A DNA stretch of 64,000 bases from Halichondria panicea. Taxonomy: Eukaryota > Porifera > Demospongiae > Suberitida > Halichondriidae. The stretch covers positions 5,845,442 through 5,909,441 of the forward strand of contig NC_087379.1 in assembly GCF_963675165.1 (NCBI RefSeq), written 5' to 3'. Shown in pieces: positions 22,151 to 34,546 of this stretch. A program made the position numbers and the translations under genes. Numbering within the stretch: the first letter of the stretch is position 1; each line of letters starts with the position of its first letter. The notes beneath the pieces were generated by a model. The model did not search any database, was not told the DNA's origin, and saw only the letters and a list, made by a program, of their open reading frames with translations.

Positions 22151-25100
22151 ATGGCTGCTGTTCAGCAACACAAACCTTCCAGTGAGTCTCGGAGTAGCAA
22201 GGCGTTTATGGATAGTATGGAGGAAGAAGTGAGACGATGCAGTGAGCATTTGCAGCGTAGACAAAGCAAAAGGAGCATGCGAACACTCAACGGCTATGCA
22301 AGAAGTCCAGATGATGTGAATAGTGGGGAAGAGGCAGGTGCTGGGTGAGTGCAGTGGCTAGCTATGTACATGTACATGTTGAGTGTTATAATGTTGTGTG
22401 CTGTACACGTACTGTCTAGTGCTAGACTGTATCTAGCTGGTTATCTGATGTGTACGTGTACAGTGTAGCACCGGGTTTGTTTTGCTTGGAGCACTTTTCG
22501 TAATTACTTTCAGCTAGCTACATGTACGTATATAGATCTTACTGCGTACACTGTACAATATAATTGCAAACTGTTTCGTGATTCACAGGAGGAGGTTTGC
22601 CAGCACCCTGCCCCGTTCATTCACGATGCCCTCAAATCCCGAGACGCGTGACATCCCCTTCTCTAGGTCACGTAAGAGCCACAGCCCCTCCAGTCGAACG
22701 CCACGTACACCTACCATGAAAGCACCCATCGGGGCGACAACACTCCATGAGGGGGCACTCAGCAGCGACCAACCGAGAGCCTCCGATTATCGAGGGAGGT
22801 CTGCCCCTCCGGAGTCCTTCAACTATTTCTCAAGCAGTGGGTCAGAGCATGGCTATAGCAGTAGAGAATCGTCCCTCACTCCTATTGGAATGGCTGCTCG
22901 ATCTATGTCTGAGTCGCCACGATCAAGTTTAAGCCCACCACCCATTGCACCTAAACCCAACGGACGGTCACGAGAAAAGGCGTGGTCTAACGTGAGGAGG
23001 GCTAAGACAGAAGAGAGCCCCAAAACAATCAGAGGTGAGTGTTGTGTGGTTTAGTGTGCAGACAATAATGTACGTTACGTCATATAATTACGTACTTGTT
23101 TGTTGGCCAGATACAAATATAAACAAAAACAATGTCTGTTCAAACTTTCTCACCCCTCGCCCCTCAGCACTTCCTGAGAGCTCCACCAGCCCCCAGCCTA
23201 CTATTCCAGTCTCGAATCAACCCATTAATGTATCCTTCAGTCCTATGGAGTTCCCATCTGCAGAAATAGATGTTACTTCAACGTTCGGTGGATTCGGAGA
23301 AACCACTCCGCTCACGTCCCCACTAATGGCAACCCCTCCACCCAATATACACGAACCACCTCAATCCACTCTCGACTCCCATGCTACTAATGCCAATACT
23401 ACAGAGACTACTGAGACTACTGAAGCGATAAATGATGACTTGAGTATGACAGAAACTAGCGAGCCAGAGCAAACAGACAGTGCTACTATGATGGAGCCGG
23501 CCATGGAGGAGAACAAAGCTGAAGCAAACCTTGATGATGGTAATTCTTTGTCTGTCACTGCTGAATCCAAACCAGAGGAAACTACAATGTCTGAAACTGA
23601 ACCACAAGAAACTATTTTAGTGGAAACTGCACAAAAGGAAACTATGTCAGCTCTTGAAACCAGATCAAAGGATTCTACACCTACATCAAAGGAAGTTTCA
23701 CATGAAAATACCACACCAAAGGAAGTTACACTCAAGGATATCACATCTGAGGAGCCCGAATTTGCCGATGAACAATTGATCGACAACCAGTCTTTGGCTG
23801 AACTCTCAGCTCCAGAAGTCAAGACCATCCCTAAGAAAGTTCGAAGCAAGAGCTCCTCAAAAGAAGGGAAAGAAAGCTCTCCCACTGTGGCAAAAAGCAG
23901 CCCTGGCAAACGAAAACACTCTAGAACACACTCAGAGAGCAAGATTCACATCACCGTATCCAGCTCGATGAAAATGGGAGAACTTATTGAATCTAAGAAC
24001 AATAAGAAATCGGACGTCGGCAAGACTGTGGATGAAAAGATAATGTCAATGCTGAAAGACTTGGAAGCTAAACTGGTGGAGAAAGATCAAGAAATAAGTA
24101 AAGTAAAGGAACGTTACGAGAAAATTGTCCATGAGAAAAACGAGCAAATTAAGAAACAAGCAAAAGATACTAAGAAAATTGAACGTGAGAAATGGGAGCT
24201 ACTAAAGAGGGCCAGAGATGCGGCTGAACGTGCCCTACACCTCCGGACACAACTGGACATGAAGGAGGGCTCCATTCGTGGTACGCAGAGCGAACTGGAT
24301 CGAACCAAAGATGAGTTATTCTCTGTGAAGTCTGCCAACACCAGTCTACGAGCGTTACTAGGTGAGCTACGAGCTCCACCTAAGACAGGAGTGGACGCGG
24401 CAGTGCAGGTGGACATTGGAGGCGCCACTCTCAAAAGAAACAAAAGTATGGAGCTGGCCTTCACAAAGGGCGGACTGAGTCAGGAGCAACAAGAAAATGG
24501 TGAGAGCATTTGTTCAATTAGTTGTTTCCTTGTTGTGTTAGGGTCAACATTGTAAAGTGTATCTATGTTGTGAAAACACTGGAGCATCAAACAAACAAAC
24601 AATTTAATGGGTCAATAATTCACTGGTTTTATGCGTTCCTACCAGGCCATGCAGTTATACCAGAGAGGGCCACAGACTTCAGAACCTCCACCACTTCTCT
24701 TAGTACCCACTGGCCAGAGCGATCGTTCTCTGATAAATGGGAGAGAGAGGATGCGACTAGTCTCTGTGAAGACATTCCCCTCCCTCTGGGTGGCTCTGCC
24801 TCCCAGCCTGCAATTCCCTGGCCTGAGCTGAGGAAGGGGAAGAGAAAGAAGTCTGGGATCCTGAGTGGCAGACTGAGACGCAGCACTGGCAGCAAGAGGG
24901 GAAGTATCACCAGCGTAGGTGAGTGGGCCGGGGGTGATCAGATAACAGCTGTGTTTTTAATGTTGTTCTAGTGGAACTAGCTGCATGCATGGTGGTGTGG
25001 TGTCAGCATGCATTGCTTGCTATTGATGTGGGTCTTTAGTTTGCTCATGCTAAAAAAAGGGCTTTGATTTTTGAGCACCTTACCTTAAGATTGTGTGTCA

Positions 25101-28100
25101 CGCTGTGCATGTGTCATGTGTGTACAGTTCATTTTTTTCCTAGAACTTTAGGGAGTACATGTAGCACACATGGAATTATGATTGGTCTGACACTATAAAC
25201 ACTATTGTTAACTGTCATGTGTTAATGAGGGAATGAAATTGGACACCTGAACCACCTCAGTGTGTCTGGCTCAGCCTGTAGCTCAAAGCTTATAATGAAG
25301 TGCAATTAGTGTAAACTAATATTTGTACAGGGTATACAGGGACACCATGGCTACAAGCATCCTATAGTAGCGTTGTTGATTTTTGTGGGTTGCCATGCAC
25401 AGCTGGTGTACATTTTTGTATTTTGACCGTAAAATTCTAACCACTTGACAGCTAACCAAGTATTTACACTCAGGCTCAAATATTAAATTTGTTATTTTCA
25501 AGCCAAGATAATTATCTGCCTGACTTCAAACTCACAAGAGATCCAATTTCCTTCACAAGCATTCCAACATTGTCAGGCCATAAACATGTTGTGTTTTCTG
25601 TGAGACAATAATGAAATAGCTGTTTGAAACTCTACCTAGATAGAGTATGCTTGTGTTGTTGGTTACACCTCATTGTTCATTATACCCACTGCATGTTATT
25701 GCCTCCTTGAGGGCGTATAATTATGTAGTACACTTCGTGCAAGACTGGGGCCCAGTCAACCATGTCCGTGCTCAATCTAAACAACATACTCTCTCCCAAC
25801 CATTGAATTTTTAGCCTCTGTATCAAATTCCCCAATTCAGTAATTTGTACCTTGTTAGTTTGTTTGTGTAGACAGGTGTCTGTGTCTATGAAGGTGCACT
25901 AATTGCAATCATTAATTTGCCTAGTACAATCGTGTGTGTGTGTTGTCAACAATTAGCGTACAGCTCAGCTGGTCTGTCTGGTAGGCAGTAATGCATAACA
26001 CACTTGGCTCACAAACCTAGCTACCCCGCCCACCTACCATGGTGAGCTACGTTATATTTTGAAAGAGATATCTTGAAAGGACTATTTCTCTTTTATTGAG
26101 GTGTCCGCACATTCTGACTACGTACATAGAATGTAACCAGATCTCTTGTACATGTTTTGAGCTGATACATAAGATGCTTGTTGAGCTCTGTGTGCATACA
26201 GCGTGTGCAGTGGACGAGACAATTGTCGAATGATCGGTTTCTTTAATACTGTGATCATTATAATAACTCTGTAATGATATTCATGGAGTGCTAGAAGTGT
26301 ATCCCACGTACAACGAGTTGCTCGGTTATTATACCCTGTGGGGGAGTGGAGTGAATGATGTCACCATGCATGCACGTCTAATGATTTTCACAGCTGCCAT
26401 GCGGAGACCATAATAGTCATATTCACTGTTTGTGTATACTGGTATGTTAATTATTGTTATTAATGCTTCACCTTAAGTTTTCCAACACACACACACAGAT
26501 GGTCTTGACATGAGTAACAGTAGCATCTTGGCTGGGGCTGGGCTTAGGGGGACCACACCCGTCACGTTCCCCTATTCCAGAGTACCCTCGGACATACGCG
26601 AGCAATGGAAACTGTTGGAACAGGCAAAAACTGTGCCTTTCCACGAGTGGACCGTGCAGCACGTGATGGCATGGATGGAGGCTGGTCTGGGTGAGTCACC
26701 AGCACCCTAACGTTTGTTAGCCAATGTGGCCATTATATAATGACATCATCACTGACAGTCAGTGTAGCTGTGTAGTACACACTGTAGGCCGGCCTCTGTA
26801 CTTGATTAATTGTCTAGAAGCTTCTTTGACCCTTGCTCTCTTGTGTAACACCAGCCTTGTACAGTGCATCATTGTGTGGCGCTGTGTATACTCATCTTAT
26901 CATCGTTGCAATAATTATGACATAGTATATTGTTTGCTATTATTTCCCCTGCATGTGTGAGCTCAACATGTATATACATAGTGTATACCGGCACTTCCTT
27001 ATTAGGCTTGAACAACGCACAGCATTGTGCTTGATCACACTGAGTGTAGAGACAGTACATAATTACGTAGGCTGTCGTGGCCGTGTTTTGTGGTAGGTTC
27101 ATTACCCACGTTACCCACGACTAGGTGGGTGTGTTATACAATAGAAGGAGACAGTCGCCTCCTCTAAACCATATGCTTCAAAGCATAACTGTTACATGTA
27201 TTTCAAAACCAGAACTAAATTCTAAATTAGCAATGCTGTGAACCTCAGCCACAGAACACTTACAGGTGCCTTTGAACATGCACCTGCATGTGCTTTTCTC
27301 AGGCATGACATGCCTTGGGGCATAGTTAGAACTGAATCTATAGCTAATTAATTTGATAGTCTTAGATCAAACCTTAAGGTGTGGCAGTTACAGTTATGCT
27401 TGAGTTAGGTGACAAGACACTCGCTCGTAATAAGATACCATATTATTTTGTGTAGGCCGTGATTTTGTTTTAGTTGCCCGGTGGGTGAGCTGGTTATATA
27501 ACTCCCGAACGTGAATTCACATTGCCCTACTCTATTCACGACGGTGGTGGTTGGAGAGTGTTGAGATTCACTGTCAAATGATGTAGTTAGCATATTTTCT
27601 TACCCACAATTATTTACTAGCTGAAAGCCCATGAATAGCCACTAATGTGGTGTGTACGTGCAGTGCACCTCGTTAGCTATTTGTTTCCTAGTATTAATTT
27701 GTTAATATTAATTTGCTAATTAATTTGTACCTCATTACAAGTGCATAGCTTATTGTTACATCCTGTGACTTAAGTTTGGAACGTTCAATTTCGTAATAAC
27801 AATTCATTCTGTAGCTCAATCTTCGACATAATTATACGTAGCTATGTATTATGTGCTCCCCCTGTTTCGAAATCGTCGTTAGCTATTAATTGGAGAGCTA
27901 CATGTACGTACTTACATAACATGACGGCTACATTGTACACCCACTCCCTCCTCACAGGTATGACACAGTATCGTGATGCTGTGAGGGACAGGGCCCCCTC
28001 TGGCTCGGCACTGCTGGCTCTCAGTGACTCAGAGATGGACAAGAAGCTTGGTATCTCCCAACCCCTCCATCGCAAGAAGCTACGGTTGGCCATTGAGGAA

Positions 28101-31100
28101 CAGAGACACCCAGAAAAGTGAGTGTATATACACCCCACTCTCACCTATATATTATATACACTCTCTTCTCTTTCTTTCCCGATCTCCCCTTTCTCCCATA
28201 TGCATACACATACACGTATGCTCTAGACGGCAAGTTTGCATGTGCATACATATCAATGACTAATTGCTTTGTGCACCTGTAACTACACAAGTGTGGCTTG
28301 CTTTTACCTCTAAACATCCACAGGGGCTGTTTGTTGCTTAGTAGCATTAAAAATAGTTTTTTGAGTGAGCTTACGTGTATCCGCGTAGTTGCATACTAGA
28401 GGCTGTAGGAACTCTGTTTATAGGTATTGTTGTCATTGGATTTATGGCTACGTTAATTTTCCTCTTTATAGTGTCGCACGTTACCAGGGTGATATAGTTG
28501 TTGTACATACAGAATCAGCAGAAGCCTGTAGCTAAGAATGTCAGTGTGTTACTGAAATGACACTTGATACGGAAAGCAAGCTGGCGTTGAGCTGCATGTT
28601 TTCCCCAAAGAGAAACTAAACATGTGTGTGCAAGCAAGCAACTGCTTAGAGGAAGCCATGTGTGGGCTGAGGGTATTATCACTGCAACCTTGTTTGCTCT
28701 TGTTGTGAAGCCAAAAATTTTAGAGTTTCAAGGAAAATACTATTCCAGACTCTCGTCATCCCTGGAGGAACTTAACTTGATATTTCCCAATAACTGTACT
28801 GTGATTATATAATTTATTGTTGGAAAGGAAATGAGTAGTATATCACGTACCCTCACATCCACCCACCCCCACACACACACACACACACACAGCTGTCAAT
28901 ACCCTCATGCGGGAAAGATTGATCACACCTGGGTGGCCTTAGAGTGGGCTCACGACTGTGGTCTGGCTCATCTCACCGAAGTGCTCACGGCTAACCTTGT
29001 GGACGGGCGGCTGCTGAACACCCTCAGTAAAGAGGATATTCGTAAATACCTCAAGATCACCAGGAAAGTGGATCAGTTGAGCTTTTTCTCGGCAGTAGAG
29101 CTGCTCAGAATGCACGACTTTAATAGACAAGTGAGTTACCTCGATCTGCCATATCTCGTTACTAGTCCTTTTTGTTGCTATATTTGATATCGGGTAAATT
29201 ATTGGGAAACGTACCTTTGAAATCAGGTTACTCTTTAGATCGATGCGGGAATGTTCTAATAATCTGTCCCTAATAGATGTGCCCCATAACAATTTATAGT
29301 CTCCAATATACTGTACTAATGTCATGTACATGTACATGTGAGTGTGCATGCATGTACATGTACATGTGAGTGTGCATGTGTGCATACTGTGTTTTTTAGA
29401 TTGCTGTACAGAGGTGTATAATAATATAGAGTACATTGTGCCATAAACACTCGTAAAGTTTGCAAATTTTTGCTGCTCACAAAGCGTTGTATTGTATGTA
29501 TAGTAACACGTTAAGATGAGGTACGTCGTGTGTGTCTATGCATGCAGCTGTCCACTGCCGTTCTTTACTGTCAGTAATCCAAGTCCCTAGGGTGTGGTTG
29601 TCTATATAGTGCTAGACTGTAACTCTACCCATCTATCACGCGCGTGTGGTGTTAGCATCCTCTGAGAGCATTCCAATGTAATGACTTCACATAGGATTGT
29701 ATTTCTATTGTGGCCTCTTGTTCTCAGGTCAAATGCTCTACTGTTATTTTGTAACATGTACACTTTCACACAATCTAAATACTCCCATGCAACCAACTGT
29801 AGTGTTTTGTTTTTTTATGTGCAGAATATTAATTTCACAAATTCTGTCTCAGTTAGTACAATACTGACACTCTGTCAAATGCTATACATGTACATGTATG
29901 TGTTGCTGCAGGCTATTCAGGAGCATCGAAGGACGACCAAAAACCCGCTGTACTGGACCAACAGGAACATCTGTGACTGGCTCAAGGACATTCAGCTGGA
30001 GGTGGGTAGTACAGAGAGTATACACTTAACTAGGGACAATTATTATATTTCCCTTACCATTATAATTATGTTGTAGAAGTTCCAAAAATGAATTTGGGGG
30101 AGGAAACTAGGTCCTTGTTGATCATGAAAGGGTATTTTCTATGTTCTGGGGATCCAGATGCCATTGTTGTACACGTAATGTTATGCCTGTACTGCGTGTG
30201 TGAGGTCTGCATGCGTGTATGTTAATTGTTTGTGTAGGAGTGAGCTTTGAGTTGATGTTTAGTCAGACCCACTCTTGTACTCATGAGCTGTGTCCGGTGA
30301 CGATAGCACAGCTAAGCTTTAAATGACCTAATATAGCCTAACACACTAGACCATCTTCCTGGCTCAGATATTTCCGCCATGCACATCCACACTAGCCTGT
30401 CAAACTTGTCTGTTCTGAAAATCCCCAAATAATTGTAATTGTCATTAAGTTGTGGGTTGATAATTTTTCAATTTGCCCATACTGTGTACATAAAGTCAGT
30501 GTATTTCATCGTTGTACTCTGTGTCTCCACCACAGGAGTTTGCTACCAATGTGATCGGAGGTGGAGTGCATGGTGCTTTGCTTTTCCTAGAGAGAGGCCA
30601 CTTCACATCTGACCACCTCGCCAGCATCATTCAGATCCCCTCAGGCAAGGGCCAGCTCAGGAGACACCTGGCAGGCAAGATGGCCAGGCTCTTCACAGAA
30701 GACGTCAGTCAGTAAGTGGACCCTTCGTAGCATCCATTATGTGTAGTGGTATGTGTACAGTGTTTGTAGGTTCTTTGTATGGTTAACAATACTCTTATTG
30801 TTACAGTAGTATAGTGTGCACATGCAGTCCATGTCACAGTCACAGCGATTGATGGCACATGTTAAGTGCATGCACATACATTCATATTGACCATAATAGA
30901 TCATGCAATGAGTAAACATGCTGACCCAATGTCATGTGAGCCTTATAGAGTTTATACTGAATCTGATGATTGGTACATGTACACACAACACTATATTTCA
31001 TACCCCTCTCCCCTCTGCCCTCAGATCAGTGGAGTCGCTACCCCACCTCCTAATGGCCAGTTCTCCAACAAGACTCAGTGCACATGGCTCACAGTCACCG

Positions 31101-31554
31101 GACAGACGATCTACCGGTATGAATTCTCCCCGGCACAACAGCAGTACCCCACCCCCTTCCGGTGATTGCCCCCACCCCTCACGCAAGAACAGTCTTACAC
31201 GAGGAGCTTTATTGGAGTCCCTAAAACAACCTGCCGCTTCAGCCCCTCGGCAGTTTGGGAGGACCAGCTCCGGCCCATCACCACATTCACAGCGAGTGTT
31301 ACAAGTGTCAGCTGCCGAGAGAATCAGACTCAGCTTACGAGTGAGTATAGAGTACGAATATAAATTATGTACTGTACTGTACGTTCGTAATAATTGCGTA
31401 TATTATATGATCTCTATGAGTGAACATTTTCCACCTATAGGAATCGGCACTTCGCTCTGTGAGTTCAATCAATGAGGAGACCACACCCACTCCGCACCCC
31501 ACCCCTCGTAGTTTTACCCCCACCCTGACCAGTTCCAGTGGAACCACTGTCTAA
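22151..31554 (+). CDS. Liprin family scaffold, beta-like (11 exons, 1176 aa)
   Basis: Exons 22151-22344, 22589-23034, 23168-24499, 24646-24918, 26499-26690, 27958-28117, 28893-29130, 29912-30001, 30536-30711, 31025-31340, 31441-31554; all phases agree and TAA ends at 31554. Layout: a disordered Ser/Pro/Thr-rich N-terminal third, a coiled coil at about residues 500-615 (KLVEKDQEISKVKERYEKI onward), then three SAM domains at about 795-865 (WTVQHVMAWMEAGLG, GISQPLHRKKLRLAI), 876-945 (VDGRLLNTLSKEDIRKYLKI) and 955-1035 (WTNRNICDWLKDIQLEEFA, GGGVHGALLFLE), and a Ser/Pro tail. Three tandem SAMs define liprins. VDGR in SAM2 and LRRHLAGKMARLF in SAM3 look more like liprin-beta than alpha. Human liprin-betas have a longer N-terminal coiled coil. 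It probably organises cortical or adhesion complexes, possibly with LAR-type phosphatases. Confidence 0.88.
28871..28892 (+). repeat. (CA)n run forming the acceptor of liprin exon 7
   Basis: An uninterrupted AC dinucleotide run ends in the cag used as the exon 7 acceptor. The acceptor of exon 5 (about 26485-26498) has the same form. These acceptors lack a normal pyrimidine tract. Confidence 0.8.
29320..29385. repeat. Direct repeat of tacatgtacatgtgagtgtgcatg
   Basis: A palindromic tgtacatgtacatgt core followed by gagtgtgcatg occurs twice about 30 bp apart in a liprin intron. The gtacatgtac palindrome is common elsewhere in the window. Confidence 0.7.
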
Positions 31555-31700
31555 TAACTTTGATTCCTAGTAAAGAGAATAATTATTTTCACCATTGTTG
31601 ATTTTTGGTTTTAGTGTCTTCTGTGCAGTCTGAATTTTGTGTCACTAAAATAATAGTCCTTGAACATTTGTGTGTTTATGACATTATTATGATGACCCTT

Positions 31701-31793
31701 TACCTTATCTGGCTAAACATTAGTGAATAAATTTCGTGGAAGTTAGTTTGTCCACGAAAATCGAATATTGTATACCCCGCCCATTATACGGTA
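31701..31793. mobile_element. Decayed TACCGTAT-family MITE 3' of liprin
   Basis: Right end ccattatacggta and inner pair atttcgtgga / tccacgaaaat are inverted. The left tip taccttatctgg is degenerate. The interval 31555-31964 between liprin and the kinase gene has nothing else recognisable. Confidence 0.55.
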
Positions 31794-31964
31794 TTGGCCA
31801 TGCAGAGGAATTATAATATTAGAAACAACATATCAAAAAGTGATTTTCAACTACATCAAATCAATAACTAGCTATAATTATGTGCACACGAACATCATTA
31901 ATTATTATCGGAGAACAAATATACATGCACGTGTATGCACAGTACCTATGATATACTAAATATC

Positions 31965-34521
31965 TTAAGGCTCCCAGTCCAATTGTTTGACATGCTGTAA
32001 CACAGTATCCATGGAGGGTCTGTCTTGAGGGGAGTGAGAGACACAGGCAGTGATGAGTGGGTGGAGCTCTGGCCATACACCTTTCATACTCGATAGCAGA
32101 CGAAGAAACAGTTCAGATTTCGAAAATGTTTGAGTCACCACTTTACAAGCAAGCACTCCAAAACTGTACACATCGATCTTTGTTGTCTGTTGTGGTGGTG
32201 GTTGAGGGGATGAAGGTGGATGGGGATAGGCCTCAGGGGCAGTGTATAGGATAGCACCTTCTCCGAGGGTAGTGGCGTCTCGAGCTAGGTTGGCTGATCC
32301 AAAGTCAGAGAGTTTAGCAAGCCATTTGTTTTTGGGTAGAGAGAGAAGGAGGACATTAGCAGAGCTCACATCTCTGTGGATGACGGGTTCCCTCTGCCGG
32401 TGGAGATAAACCAGAGCTGAGGAGATGTCTCCAAAGATCATTCGCTTGTTGGGACCAACGCAATTGTTCTGGTAGGCGGAACGTAGAGAAGTATCCAAGA
32501 GCTCTGTGACAATCATGGGACCTGTTTGCTCGTTGAGGATGGCAGCAACAAAGAGGACAAGGTTGGGATGGCGAATCTGAGCCATGGTGCGAATCTCACG
32601 ACGAATTCAATCTAACGTTGTCTGTGGTAGGATTTCAGGATACACTCGCTTGACAGCCACTGTTGTTCCTCTAAATTTTCCCTTGGCAACATAGCCCCAG
32701 GCCCCTCGGCCAAGAATCTCATCCTCTCTAACCGACACTTCCTCTGGAGACACCTGCCAATACTCCACCTCATGAGGATTGCTGCTCCGATTGGTTGCTG
32801 AGAGAGAGGCCACTCTTTGTTGGAGGATGCCCACTTGTTCTCTGAGGGTCCCTACAAGGTGTTGGTTCTCTGTGTCAGATCGTTGTTGCTGGTCATTGGC
32901 TCTAGTTAACTGCCTGTTAGCGTGTGTTAGCTGCTGCTGTAATCGACTGGTTTCTGGGCTTTTTTCTTCTACCAAATATTGAAGTTGCTGAACATCTGAA
33001 TGCGATCGTTTGAGCTGTTGCTGAAATTGAACATTTCCCGAACGCAAGGTTGAGACTGTTTTAGTGGCACCATCTTGTGAGTTAGTCAATGATCTGATCC
33101 CTAGCAATCTTGTGAAAAATGACTGTGTTCCTACTGCTTGAGGTCTTGCTTGAGGTCTTGCATCCTGTATCACTCCCATCTCTTTCAGTGTCCTCTCTCC
33201 GTCAGGATTGAACATGAATACTGTGGGGAATGAAAAGATGTCACTATACACATACAATGTACTGCAGTAATAGCTTACCAGAGCAAATCTCTGCCTTGAT
33301 CTGCTTAGTACATCCATACACGTCCATGACCCCCCACATAGGTTAGTCCAGGGGGTAGTCCTTCACATGTACTGACCCTCCCCACATACCGTTCAAAACC
33401 AGTGGACCTCTTTCTTCAGCGTCATCATGATTCGTAAACTATCCCCCACTCGAATTAAATGAGTGTTGAAACTCAGTGTGCCGAGTCTCCTGTCCTTGTA
33501 CTTGAGAGAAGTACTGTATTCACACATGTGCTCCCTTTCCCATTTCAACTCCGCACACTGTGTCAACTTCAAGTCCTCCGAGTTCTCTCCAGTGAAACCA
33601 ATATCCTGTCAGAAAGCAATTAGTATTATTTCAGCTAAAATAGTGTTAGAGTCGCAGCATTTTTTGTGCACGAAGAGGGGCTTGTTTTTGCAAAAAATGG
33701 TCTGGGGACCAATTTATCAATTAAAATTTCAGTCTGGGGACTGGTACTCCCTTGAAAATGTTGGGCTAATCTTTGTGGTTGCACTAGGCAATGAAGTTCT
33801 GTAACGGCAGCCTAGCTAGGGTCCTCATCATTCATGCACAGGCAGTTAGTTACAACATCACTATGTAATTCTAAATATCAGAACACTTGATCTAAAGTGA
33901 ATGAGCACATGATACTTCTTCATTTGAAAAAGAGCGATTCCTTGGTTCTTGTAGAGTGCTGCCTCATTAAGTTGATTGTGCGCTGGCAGATGAGTGCATG
34001 GCCAAAAGGAAGCTCCTAATTGCATGCGCATAGCATTGCCTATAAGACCACTTTTTTCAAGGGCGGACCAAAAATTTCAATTTTCGGCAGACCAAATTGT
34101 TTGTGACAGGGCAGTGGGTTTAATAATATATTTATATGATAGTGCTCTGGGATAGCTAGAGCTTGGGATCAACTGGTCCAAATTTCTGCTAGGAAAATCT
34201 AAACACACTAAACGAGCTCTCACCAGTCCACCACCCCAAGATCCTGTCATAGTGACCTTGAACATATCCCCAATAACCATTGGCTCACTGCATGGTGAAT
34301 ACTAGACCATAGTCTTTACCTCTCACTTTAGTGGCTACCCTGTTGCTCTCTGTTAGCTCAACATTCTTCCCTGTGTTCCTATGAGAAGAGTTGGTCCAGT
34401 TCACACCATTGAAAAATGCACCAGCAGCCATCATGGGATGATCATGTGCATGTGGTGCTTCACCAGCCCCACCCCTCTTTCTTTGCTTGAAACTGGGAGG
34501 ATCTTCCAAAGGACATACCAT
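31965..34521 (-). pseudogene. Neuralized (NHR) domain - coiled coil - TKL-type protein kinase, multiply broken
   Basis: Exons 34521-34224, 33605-33279 and 33220-31965, boundaries GT-AG. NHR signature: GKNVELTESNRVATKVRGKD, SEPMVIGDMFKV, NTHLIRVGDSLRIMMTLK and GVMDVYGCTKQI. A Gln-rich coiled coil follows (QQLTHANRQLTRAND), then a kinase domain with GRGAWGYVAKG, VAVKRV, HRDVSSANVLL, DFGSAN, TAPEAY and DVYSFGV; all catalytic residues are present, RAF/TKL-like. Lesions: one extra base between the LVFT and SEPM codons (about 34285); a missing T after VHWF (about 33395); a TAA after DYPLD (about 33350); an in-frame TGA after QTTLD (32607-32609), just before the alphaC glutamate region. Four breaks point to a pseudogene. 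Divergent from DHAD: the start codons are 25 bp apart. Confidence 0.72.
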
Positions 34522-34546
34522 TTTCCACGTGTAGTGCAAGCTAAGA
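34522..34546. promoter_or_regulatory. 25-bp divergent gap between NHR-kinase and DHAD start codons
   Basis: The ATG at 34521 (minus) and the ATG at 34547 (plus) leave only 25 bp, too little for two core promoters. Either the transcripts overlap head-to-head, or one start (most likely that of the broken kinase gene) is further downstream. Confidence 0.4.

Noticed and set aside
23361..23942. 193-codon minus-strand frame in liprin exon 3
   Set aside because: Low-complexity Ser/Val-rich reading opposite a Thr/Glu-rich coding exon; no domain, and the sense exon is well supported by phases.
31118..31475. Alternative plus-strand frames across liprin exons 10-11
   Set aside because: Exon phases and donor/acceptor pairs fix the liprin frame; the others are shadows.
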